A stretch of DNA of 64,000 nucleotides. Source: Hermetia illucens. Its lineage: Eukaryota > Arthropoda > Insecta > Diptera > Stratiomyidae. Each line of letters begins with the position of its first letter. Position 1 is the stretch's first letter. The translations under genes were made by a program, and so were the position numbers. Below are positions 43,161 to 51,850 of this stretch, in pieces. The DNA is taken from the NCBI RefSeq assembly GCF_905115235.1, contig NC_051852.1, positions 159,606,164 through 159,670,163 on the forward strand, written 5' to 3'. Under the pieces are notes generated by a model that saw only the letters and a list, made by a program, of their open reading frames with translations, had not been told where the DNA came from and made no database searches.

Positions 43161-43904
43161 ATGCTTCGTTTCGCAGTGTTAACCGCCTTATTGGCCTGTG
43201 TTTCAGGTGGACTCGTCCCACAATTGGATGGCCGCATAGTTGGTGGCAAAGCTACTACCATTGAAAGCTATCCTCATCAAGTTGCTTTGAGAAAGAGTGG
43301 AAGTTACATTTGTGGTGGCTCCATCTACAAAGCCAATGTTGTTATAACCGCGGCTCACTGCACCATCGGACAATCGGCATCCTCTCTTACCGTTGTTGCC
43401 GGTACCAGTTCTCGTACTTCTGGAGGAGTTTCACGTCAAGTATCCAGCATTCGTCAACATCCTAGCTACGATCCCTCAACAATCAACAATGATATTTCCC
43501 TCTTGATTCTTTCAAGTGGATTCACCTATTCATCATCCATTCAACCAATCGCTCTTACCAGTTCAGCTCCAGCTGCTGGAACCGCCGTCTCCGTCACTGG
43601 ATGGGGTGCCACCAAGGAAGGGGGTGCCGTTGCTGCAACCCTTCAAGTTGTTACCATCAATGTTATCAGTACAAGCCAATGTTCATCTGGCTATGGAACT
43701 GGTAAGATCACCTCTGCTATGCTCTGTGCTGGCGTGAATGGTGGCGGTAAGGACGTTTGCCAAGGTGATTCTGGTGGTCCATTGATATCTGGAGGAAAAT
43801 TGGTTGGTATTGTCTCATGGGGCATTGGATGCGCTCGTAATGGATATCCAGGTGTTTACACCAACGTCGCCTACTTCAAATCCTGGGTCGAATCTAACTC
43901 ATAG
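43161..43904 (+). CDS. Trypsin (alpha-trypsin type), diverged tandem copy
   Basis: A 247-residue secreted trypsin zymogen. Signal peptide starts MLRFAVLTALL, propeptide GLVPQLDGR, IVGG from 26. His66, Asp111 (NNDISL) and Ser204 (GDSGGP) are intact, and Asp198 is kept. The next residue is Val199 (GGKDVCQGD) in place of the Ser of the sister genes (Ala in the 5331 trypsin). That position lines the S1 pocket, so Arg/Lys preference may differ. Other differences cluster on the surface: CTIGQS, PSYDPSTIN, TINVISTSQCSSGYGT, GVNGGG and GIGCARNG. It forms a tandem pair with 40050-40793. Confidence 0.95.
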   Translation: MLRFAVLTALLACVSGGLVPQLDGRIVGGKATTIESYPHQVALRKSGSYICGGSIYKANVVITAAHCTIGQSASSLTVVAGTSSRTSGGVSRQVSSIRQHPSYDPSTINNDISLLILSSGFTYSSSIQPIALTSSAPAAGTAVSVTGWGATKEGGAVAATLQVVTINVISTSQCSSGYGTGKITSAMLCAGVNGGGKDVCQGDSGGPLISGGKLVGIVSWGIGCARNGYPGVYTNVAYFKSWVESNS

Positions 43905-43932
43905 AAAAAATTTGACGGTTATGCTTAAAAGT

Positions 43933-43938
43933 AATAAA
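43933..43938 (+). promoter_or_regulatory. Poly(A) signal AATAAA
   Basis: 29 nt after the stop of the 43161-43904 trypsin. The 3' UTR is about 30 nt shorter than in its sisters. Confidence 0.75.
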
Positions 43939-43994
43939 GCAAATTGATTTTATCTAACTCGTTGAGTTTATCTGATCGCTCTCTTGACTTGCAA

Positions 43995-44095
43995 ATATCG
44001 CTATCGTAAGTTAGGTCATGTTGATTGTGTGATGAGCAAGTTGTTTGAGCATCAGACGCTCGATCCCTTGATCGAAACCCGGTTGCGTCATGGGT
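43995..44095 (+). repeat. Conserved trypsin 3'-flank block (copy 2)
   Basis: GTAAGTTAGGTCATG, GATGAGCAAGTTGTTTGAGC, ATCAGACGCTCGATCC and GGTTGCGTCATGG. Counterpart of 40945-41035 and 63391-63475. Confidence 0.5.
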
Positions 44096-44264
44096 ATTAT
44101 TGTTGCCTTTTATTTTCAACCTCGTTGCTGTTGGTATACTTCAAGGACCAGCATGACGCATGCATTACTTGATTTTACTAGCACTTCGAAGATGCGAGCC
44201 TGTTGGGCTTTCAGAGCTCCATCCAGCTGGAGGTCCCGTTAAATCACGATGATTGTCAGGCGCA

Positions 44265-44890
44265 CCATGATCAGATTTGCCTCAATATTTTCTCTACGAA
44301 ATTGGGGTATCTAAAATCAGCACTGAGGGTGTAGCTTCTCTCATCATAAAGTGATTCAGTTGACTCATCCAATCCGAAGCAGTGTAGATATTTTCTATAA
44401 CTATTTTGTTCTGTAAAGAGCTGTGTTAGGAAGGAATTAAAATCGCTGTGCGTTCGTCGGATTGATTTCTCAGGATTCAGGATCAATGTATGAACCTAGT
44501 AGCTAATTTCGGACCTATAGCACTTTTATCCCAGCGGCTTCTCGGGAGTCCACAAGCATTTCAATCCGATTCGCCTTTCTTTCCTTGTACAACTGCAAGC
44601 AAGCCGCTTATAAAACTAGTGCATAATATTCCCCAACAGGGATCTCAATCAGAAACTTTGGTAGATACTTGCTGTTACGCTGTTACGTCGCGTCAACTAT
44701 CTCGTATTAGAGGAGCCTCTCCTACCTGATTTAAGTAGCCCTGGCACTCTGTTGAGCCAAAGCGCCCTAAAGCCAACCCTAGTTGGGTGAATTGAAAACA
44801 TTTCTTCCATCTACTTGCCGAAGAGTGAGAAAACAACCCATCCCCTATTCACGATTCAAATACACTTTTGAACATTGCGGGCTGGTATTA
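44265..44890 (-). mobile_element. R1-like LINE scrap in the 3' flank of the 43161 trypsin
   Basis: Minus strand RRTHSDFNSFLTQLFTEQNS then YRKYLHCFGLDEST (44340-44460), the R1 C-terminal 'HGE..Y.LTQ...GHG.YR.YLHRF' block. RT scraps lie further upstream at 44566-44710 and align with 41265-41430. Homologous by duplication to 41040-41660. Confidence 0.65.
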
Positions 44891-44899
44891 GCAACCTGC

Positions 44900-44911
44900 T
44901 TGAGAACTTTG
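44900..44911. repeat. SINE target-site duplication, left (12 bp)
   Basis: TTGAGAACTTTG, repeated exactly at 45204-45215. Confidence 0.85.
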
Positions 44912-45203
44912 TGTGTCCGGATGGCTCAAGTGGTTAGAGCGCTGGGCTGTCGTAGCGGAAGGTCGCGGTTCGAACCTCGCTGGGGGCAGAGGAATTTGTT
45001 ATCGTGACTGCATGTCGGACACCAGTCCACTCAGCTGTGAATGAGTACCTGAGTCAAATCAGGGTAATAATCTCAGGCGAGCGCAATGCTGACCACATTG
45101 CCTTCCACAGTGTACTGTGGTGTACCGGTACGGTCTTGAATGAAGTGCTCTAACACACTTCAAGGTCTTGATCCAATACGGATTGTTGCGCCAACGATTA
45201 TTA
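44912..45203 (+). mobile_element. tRNA-derived SINE, complete with target-site repeats
   Basis: About 292 bp. The tRNA-like head has an A box (TGGCTCAAGTGG at 44922-44933) and a B box (GGTTCGAACC at 44967-44976). Then comes a unique body (GTGAATGAGTACCTGAGTC, CTAACACACTTCAAGG) and a short TTATTATT-type tail. A perfect 12-bp direct repeat flanks it, so the insertion is fairly recent. Transcription would be by RNA polymerase III; mobilisation depends on a partner LINE, not identified here. Confidence 0.85.
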
Positions 45204-45215
45204 TTGAGAACTTTG
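45204..45215. repeat. SINE target-site duplication, right (12 bp)
   Basis: Exact copy of 44900-44911. Confidence 0.85.
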
Positions 45216-45520
45216 TTCGAAATCCCATCTTCCTCCAACTCCTGGTATTCTGACTTCACCTTTTTTGGCAGTCCCCTTGTTCAAAAATAAGACACTCCGA
45301 ACGCTAAGATTTTCTAGTTTGATCAAAAGTTAGGGTCGAGTCTATTTCTTCTGTGGTACAAACATCGTTATCCCGTGCCTCAATCCCACGGAACTCCGAA
45401 CTCCGAACTTCCGAACAAAACAAATACGTGTCTGCACGATAAATATTGACACTCTCATCAAGGAACTCACCTTTGGACGCCACCTTGTCGTGATGGGGGA
45501 GCCTGTAATATGGTTTGAAT
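45216..45520. other. Unassigned
   Basis: Short CGGAACTCCGAACT-type repeats near 45387-45415. Otherwise nothing recognised. It may be part of the Penelope-like element that follows. Confidence 0.35.
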
Positions 45521-46365
45521 TAGGAGGTACTTTGTTAGCCGAAGTCTTAAAATGAAAGAATTGCCTTGGAAGATATTTTTCCTTTTATTGGCTAAAAAGT
45601 ATCTAATCTATAGAAATAGGTTTTTCGGGAGCCAACTGGCCCCTTCTTCAGGGGGGATATCGTTCCTAGACTTAAAAGTAATTCCGGAAAGAGGGGATGG
45701 TGAATTCGATATCTACAGGGAACCGACCCAGACACAGCGAATCATTCCATGCACTTCAAACCACGATTTCCGGATTCACAGGATGTTCACAACACCGCTC
45801 AATGAGGAGAGAAGAAATAAAGAAATGAACTACATCCTGGAAACAGCCAAAAAAAAATGGATACAACAGAATCCTTACCGAAAATCGTATCAAAAAGAAA
45901 CTACGCCAGGCCTCAAGACAGCAACTTTCAAGGAGGAAGGTGAACACAGAACCTAGACAATGGATAACCCTAACCTACTCGGGTCGGACGCAGAACATCA
46001 AAAGGCGTGGATTCCGGGTCACCGCGATCAGCAAACAATACCTAAGAGTGTATGGAAAAAAGCGGCATTTATATAGGGCAAACAAACCGGCTAGTCCACA
46101 CTTAGTCTTAGAACACTTGAAGGAGGTCGATTCCGCTAAAAATAAGAATAACCCACACATAAGGTCAGCGGTTGCCATACATATACTAGAGCAGGGACAC
46201 CATTTGTCGTTGGACAACGCCAATATTTTGAAAGAAGCGGACGACGTTAGGAGCCTAGATCCCTACGAGAGTCTCCACATCTGGCAAATTGTCCCCAAAA
46301 AAGGACTAAACACGGACATGGGCAGAGAAATCGAACGCAAGTAAGCGGAATCTTCAGCAGAAGGT
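45521..46365 (+). mobile_element. Penelope-like element fossil (RT end and GIY-YIG region)
   Basis: Contains GGISFLDLKVIPERGDGEFD then IYREPTQTQRIIPCTSNHD and RMFTTPLNEERRNKEMNYIL at 45640-45840, the RT C-terminal side of Penelope-like elements. HLVLEHLKEVDSAKNKNN and AIHILEQGHHLSLDNANILK follow at 46100-46230, the tail of the GIY-YIG nuclease region. Broken in a few places; the RT catalytic part and most of the nuclease are missing. Confidence 0.75.
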
Positions 46366-46379
46366 GGGGATAAACTGAT

Positions 46380-48450
46380 AACCCCGGCGTGACCCACAAT
46401 CGACGCACCACACTCTTCTGTCAGCAGTAATGCGCGCAAGAAGCGTAAGACCAACACATCTGTGGTGGCCAACGCTTTATTGTGCTCCGCACCAGGGCCT
46501 GCATCCATACATCCCGGGGGGATTAACTCTGCTGTGCCGGTAGTTGATCAAATCAGCGAGAAAATTTTCAATCAAAATGGTCACTCCCATAGGAATATGG
46601 ACACGAAGGTGGGTAGGAAGAGAACAAATGCTCAAGTTGCAGCCTCAGTTTTGATTGCTGCCATAGGAGTTTCCTCCAAGGATAGCAAAATGTCAGAGGG
46701 ACAGCTTACCATCCTCCGGGAATGCCAGTGGAACAAAATGCTGGAGTCTGGAACGAAGCCAAGATTTAACAATCGAGGTTTTCGCGATGGACTTCTCCAT
46801 TTGGAGTGCACTAATGAGACTGCCTTAAAGTAGCCCCATCAGGTTATCCCGGCTTTGAGTTCTGGCGGTTAGTCCAAATTCACTATTGTAAACAGTGAGC
46901 TGTCCAGGACAGAACATATCGAATCTTGGTCACCGGGCCCACGAAGGAAGATAGAGGACATCATCCACATGTTGGAAGCATGGATTCCGGAGACTTGCGG
47001 ATAAAATTCATGAATACCAGAGAGGACACATCTACAAACAGCTTGATATTCGAACTGTACCAAAAGAGTCTCAATGTGCTCAGGGGAAGTCACCATATGG
47101 TGCTCCACTTTTTCCTAGATAAATTGAAATTCAATCATATCAGGAAACTGTAGAGCATCATCTCCATTTGGAGAGCGAAGAACAACTCGACTCACACAAT
47201 GTAGGGCAGCATCTTCGGTGCATTGATAGTTCACACAGTGGCGGAACCCCAGACTGCGACATACGCCTCTAACAGTTTTCCATTATATATTAAACTAAGT
47301 TTATGTCGAAAAACATAAAGATTGGTCAAATTAACCTGCAGCATGCCAAAGGTTCCTCCTATTTTCTGGCAGCCAGACTGAGAAAGCTACAGGGCTGCCC
47401 CTACATTTTTCTGGTGCAAGAGTCATGGGTTCGATTTAATAGGATCTGTGACATTGGATCAGTAAAGGGGCTAGGATTTTCCACAATGAAAGAACCATAA
47501 GACCGAGAGCTTGTGCTCTAATGTCAAGATGGTTAGAGGCAACTACCCTGCGACAGTTCTGTTCCCAGGATTTAATTACGATCATCATCATCAATACCAG
47601 ATTAACGGCCAGAGGAAAGACATCATAGTTGCCTCCGCTTATTTACCCTATGATTTTTTGCATCCTCCACAGAACCGAGAACTTAGGGATCTGGTAGCGT
47701 ATACAGAATCAAGTGGTCTCGAACTCCTAATAGGTTACGATGCGAATGCTCAACATATTTGTTGGGGTGGTAGCAAATGCAATGCTAGAGGAGAGAAGTT
47801 ATTTGATTTCATCACTTCAGCTGGTATCATGACAGCAAACGTAGGGTGCGTCCTTACATTAGTGGGACCGAGAAGAAGTGAAGTGATTGACCTAACAATC
47901 TGTACTTCGAAAGTGATAGAGTTGATTAGACACTGGCAGGTGCTAGACGAAGTCTTACCGTCAGATCACCGATACCTAGAATTCAATCTGACTAACAAGG
48001 GCAAACAGTCTGTAATACAAAGACGGAATCCTAGGAAAACTGATTGGGCAAAGTTTAATGAACTGCTCTGCTTGGCAATAAAGTACAGCTCCCTAGGCGA
48101 CTAAGGACTCCTCCAGACTAGAATCGGTACAGACCCTCCTTGAAGGACAGCATACGGGAGAATGCGTGAGAGAAATGGTAGGGAGAGAGTTGACGGTTCT
48201 TGCAACCCCTTTAACATGCAAGGGCTGCAAGTTGAACTGGAACACTGCGAAAGCGGTTGTTACCTATGAAAAGGTTTCCTTTGAGCACTTCAAAGCACCT
48301 GGCATAGATAGCATCTATTGAGCAATGCTAAAAGAGAGCATGGAGCACTTGGAACGATTGCTAAGAAATATTCTTCTAGGAAGTCTTGCTTTGGGCTATG
48401 TGCCTACCTCTTGGCAGAAGGTTAAGAAGACCGGCTGTGGGTTAAATTGC
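46380..48450 (+). mobile_element. LOA-like LINE, second family: ORF1 and endonuclease
   Basis: ORF1 at about 46462-47153: an N-part with GRKRTNAQVAASVLIAAIG, then LRECQWNKMLESG, RFNNRGFRDGLLHLECTNET and (other frame) LRIKFMNTREDTSTNSLIFE, in a DUF4780-like order. ORF2 starts at 47303 (IKIGQINLQHAKGSSYFLAA, FLVQESWV). The endonuclease continues in another frame at 47511-48104 with VASAYLPYDFL, LLIGYDANAQHICWG, VIDLTICTSK and LPSDHRYLEF, so the nuclease core (D.N..H..WG, SDH) is visible. The RT start is FEHFKAPGIDSIY and NILLGSLALGYVPTSWQKVK at 48280-48425, where it stops against an RTE-like fragment. Frame changes at about 47500 and 48110-48300. Confidence 0.72.
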
Positions 48451-49235
48451 TCTACCATGATCCGTAAAGTTCGAAATGTGCGGGTGCATCGAAACCGCTT
48501 CTTGTCTCTATCGGTGTTCGTCAAGTAAGCACCGTCTCACTACTCCTCTTTGTTTTTCTTCTAGATATCCAAAGTCCAGTCCTCTGTACACTGCTTTATG
48601 CAGATGATGTTTTCCTAGCGTCTAATGGCCGAAACGATCTCGAACAACTTGTCCAAAAATGTAATGAACGCCTCATGCTACACGGTCTCAGATTGAATCT
48701 GAATAAAATTGAATCTTTGAAAACCGATCTCCATGAAACAGGCGCTATCGCTGTCAGTGGAAGTGACGATTTAAATATCTCGGGTCAATGCTATCAGTCG
48801 ATGGAGAACAGCGTTAGAAAATGACTTAATGCGTTAGTGTAACCTGGATGAAGTGGGTTCTTTCTGATCGAACTATCAACGAACGTCTCAAATCTAGGAT
48901 TTACTGCAATGTCGTCCCCCTTGTCGCCCACTATGGTATTGAGTGTTGACCGACTATAAAAAGCAATGAACGGCGTCTCGTGGTAATGGAGATGAAGATG
49001 TTACGTTGAACTAGTGGCATAACACGCATTGAGTGCATTTGGAATGAGGGTATCCGCCATCGATATTAGGTAGCGCCCATCTTGAAAAAATTGCGAGAGA
49101 GACATCTTCGACCAAAAGGCCGTCCAAAACGACGGCGACTTGACGCGCTCACGACTGCCTCCAAATCAGACCTTCAATAGAAAAAAATGGCGCAAGCGAT
49201 CACGATGAACCGACCCCGCTTGTGAATGAGACAAA
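48451..49235 (+). mobile_element. RTE-like LINE relic
   Basis: VGVRQVSTVS ('GVRQGSTLSP' block) near 48515, LLYADDVFLASNGRNDLEQL (48590-48650) and LRLNLNKIESLKTDLHETG (48685-48745). This is the same family as the minus-strand copy at 8975-9600. The rest to 49235 is decayed but still shows METKMLR-type and final 'QRW' region traces. Confidence 0.7.
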
Positions 49236-49690
49236 GGCTAAAGAAAAAGAAGAGGAGTTAGCCTTGAAGTCGATGAAAAGATGGTGCAACTGATGGTCAT
49301 ATTCCAACAGATTTTCCATCGCTTGCCGGACGTGGTAAATCTGATCTGTTGCTGATTTGCATGGAGTGAAGCCTCTCTCTGATGTTCTGACGTATGGAGC
49401 TATCCAGCCTAGCAAGACAGAGGAGAATATCTTATACATAAATGGTAATCAGCAACGTGATACCACTATAATTGCTGCACTGCTCAATATCTCCCTTTCT
49501 ACGTATAGGACAACTTATGCCTCGTTGCCAATCATGAGGCATTGGCACGCCGCCCATAAACATTAGTTCATGAAGTTGCAACTGGGGCCAAGTATATTTG
49601 TGGCTGCACCAATGATAACGTTCTTGAGGTAGATGTGAACATCATTTGTTGATGCTTCATCTCCAGGTTCTTTGTTGTTATCGTTTTCTA
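49236..49690 (-). mobile_element. RTE/Jockey-type LINE fragment (RT start)
   Basis: Minus strand: decayed GISCP-RKGDIEQCSNYSGITLL around 49450-49560, then RIAPYV, RGFTPCKSATDQIYHVRQAM and YDHQLHHLFIDFKA at 49265-49400. Same family as minus-strand 61075-61745 (RGFTPGKSATDQIFSLR). It abuts the oppositely oriented RTE-like piece. Confidence 0.65.
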
Positions 49691-50080
49691 TTTTTAATTA
49701 ATATTTTTAGAATAATTAGCTAAGCACGCATTGTTAAAACCAGAATGTAGTTCTACCTTTTATTAATAAGATAAAAAATGAAAATATTTTCAAAAGTAAT
49801 CCGTTAATTCAGAACTTCTATAATAAGAAACCTAATCCCTTAGATTTAATGATAACCTATCTATCGAAAAATAGTTTCAGACGTCAGCAAACCTCGGCAA
49901 ACCTATAAAAGCGTGGCTCCAGCCTCATTCAGCAGATAGTAGAAATAATCGTGTTGGGGTCAAATGTTACACATGATGTGTGCAGTCCACCAAAAAAAAC
50001 AACCAAAGGCAAAAAGTGGTGTATTTATCTCATCACTAAGGTGATCAAGTTCAAATCTTGGGTTGAATCTAATTCATAAG
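49691..50080 (+). pseudogene. Trypsin relic: promoter plus last codons, body deleted
   Basis: The 5' flank aligns with that of the 62485 and 56077 trypsins. It has TTTTTAATTAATATTTTTAG near 49690, TGATAA at 49850-49855, CTATCT at 49857-49862, TATAAAA at 49904-49910 and TCAGC with its A at 49931. The expected ATG position reads AAATAATCG, so the start codon is lost. About 90 bp later, TTCAAATCTTGGGTTGAATC (50050-50069) and ATTCATAA give FKSWVESNS and stop, the exact trypsin C-terminus. Roughly 650-700 bp of body is missing and replaced by unrelated sequence. The promoter elements are better preserved than the coding part. Confidence 0.85.
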
Positions 50081-50700
50081 TCTTAACACTCTAATTTTGT
50101 GTATCTATTACCAATTTATCTAGTAGCAACCACACGTATCTCACCTAGTTTTGGGTATACCGATACAAAGTTCGAGTCAATCAATAATGGTGCAGTGGGA
50201 GTTGCGATTAAGCGTCATCCTCACGATCTCATTGTCCTACTTTCGAATCTCGGTTCGTCATGGATGTTTATGTTCATCTTTGTACTTTGCCGCTACAGTA
50301 AGCTTATCACTTACGCAGCATTAAGTGCAATGATAAAGTAGCAGTAGCTTTTGCAAATAATGAAGAAGAAAAGGCTATTGTCGTCCGCTAAAACCATCCC
50401 CTCTCTCTGGCCCATACACTCGCGGGACCAGCATGATGTATTACTTGTGGGGGAATTCTGCCCTTCGCAGGCGCTTTTACGTTAGGGATTCGATCTGATT
50501 CTTGGTTTCTTTTAGAAGCGAATATTGTGCATTTACCGTGTTCCAGGAGGAGTAGCTGAAGAAAATTTGAGTGCTCATGAGGAAGTCGATGTGTTATTGA
50601 TGAGGCTGATGAAGAGGGTTATGCAAAAAAAGGGAAGATTGAAAAAAGAATTAGTTGGGAAAGAAGAAAATGTTAGACAGCTAGATTATACCGTAGGGAT
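50081..50700. other. 3' flank of the trypsin relic
   Basis: Starts with a stretch (TAATTTTGTGTATCTATTAC, CCAATTTATCTAGTAGC) that recurs after the 63.6-kb relic. A loose copy of the conserved trypsin 3' block lies near 50185-50270, and GGGACCAGCATGATG (50430-50444) matches the 44148 region. No intact gene. Confidence 0.45.
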
Positions 50701-50711
50701 TGACGGAGGGC

Positions 50712-51150
50712 AGAGGTCACACATCAGACCCTGCCTCTGATGAGTCGTCTTTGCCGTGGACGAAACCTACTTTTGTAAAAACTTAGGTTGCAGCCCAGAA
50801 CGAGCGGTCCGTGGGTCAGAAACAGAGAAAGAGCCCAATTGGCTAGGTCTGGTATCAAGTAGATGGCGGACTCAGGACTCCTTGACCTTGCTAAGCACAA
50901 ACTTGGATTTGCCTCGATCGGGTTCAGCCCCATACCTTTTAACCCCTTCGGTCACGTTGCTCCCAGGGCAGAATTGAGGCAGCATCTCATGAGCTGCCTC
51001 TGTCCTGGATGAAACCGTCTTTTATTTTAGTAAGTACTTGGGTTCCAGCCTAGAATGGGAATCCCGTGGGTCAGAAATAGAGAAAGAAAGTTTCTTTCCA
51101 CTTGGCCTGGTCTGCCATTAAATGGATGGCGTACTCAGGACTCCCTTATG
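50712..51150. repeat. Imperfect tandem repeat, two units about 255 bp apart
   Basis: CCGTGGGTCAGAAACAGAGA (50809-50828) and CCGTGGGTCAGAAATAGAGA (51064-51083). Also TGGCGGACTCAGGACTCC near 50863 and TGGCGTACTCAGGACTCC near 51128, and matching GATGAAACC/GACGAAACC starts. It lies just before a gag-like ORF. Confidence 0.65.
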
Positions 51151-51850
51151 TTCCCAAACACAAATTTCGATTGTAGGCAACTTTGAAACTCAGCTTAGGG
51201 AAGAAAAATCGGATAATTGGGATATAGATTCTCGTGAAAGTAGATCAAGAGTTCAGAAGAACCACGTTAAGGTGCACAAAAGTGGAGGTGATCTTGAACT
51301 AGTGAAAAACAGTAAAGATATAGTTAACTTAGGGACCGAGGTATATGAGAGAGTGACGGATATGGTCCTAAAGGTTGTTCCGTCGTTTTCGGGCGAGAGA
51401 TCTGCGTCTTTCTTGATCGAGATTGACAAATTTTTCGACTGCCTATCCAATTTGAATATTCAGGCATGAGAGTATTCACCTAAAATATCCGGGAGGGGAT
51501 GAAGAGTTCGATAAGAACCATGTAGCTGTTTTTAAGTTAATATTTAGAAGAAATTTATCGGGTGGCGTTTTTTGGAAACAATTAGAAGGACCATTAGGAT
51601 TGAACGGGTTATCGGTCGGTCATGGGCTGAGATTTCTGGGATATAATGACACCGGGTCATAATGCAAACATTGGTGGCCATCAGATGTTTTTAAGTGGCA
51701 GACACTGGGTTACAGTTTACTCCGCCGACGTCGCATCAATTATTGAATAATCTTGGTGGACAACTATCACGCAGGCAGAGGGGATTCGCTCAGGATCTGT
51801 ATGTAAGTTAGGGAACCCCATTGGCTGTTTCAAGTGTAGGTCGGTATCAG
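51122..51850 (+). mobile_element. Possible LTR retrotransposon fossil (gag-like)
   Basis: The ORF at 51122-51469 contains SGGDLELVKNSKDIVNLGTE and VVPSFSGERSASFLIEIDKF. The 'FSG...FL..ID.F...' pattern resembles the start of gag in LTR elements. Sequence after it is broken and not assignable. No RT, integrase or LTR pair is recognised. Low-confidence family call. Confidence 0.35.

Larger units (their letters stand above)
42840..43960 (+). repeat. Tandem trypsin unit 2
   Basis: Direct repeat of 39731-40880. The 5' flank begins ACGACGTAGATTATA, runs through TTTAAATCTTTCATCCAACG and the gene, and the homology continues downstream through the conserved flank block and the R1 scrap to about 44720. 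Confidence 0.75.

Noticed and set aside
44917-44990. Functional tRNA gene
   Set aside because: A and B boxes are present, but the head cannot fold into a clean cloverleaf, continues into a SINE body, and is bounded by target-site repeats.
48451-49690. One RTE element with a simple 5' inversion
   Set aside because: The plus-strand and minus-strand parts match two different LINE families elsewhere in the window, and their order does not fit twin priming.
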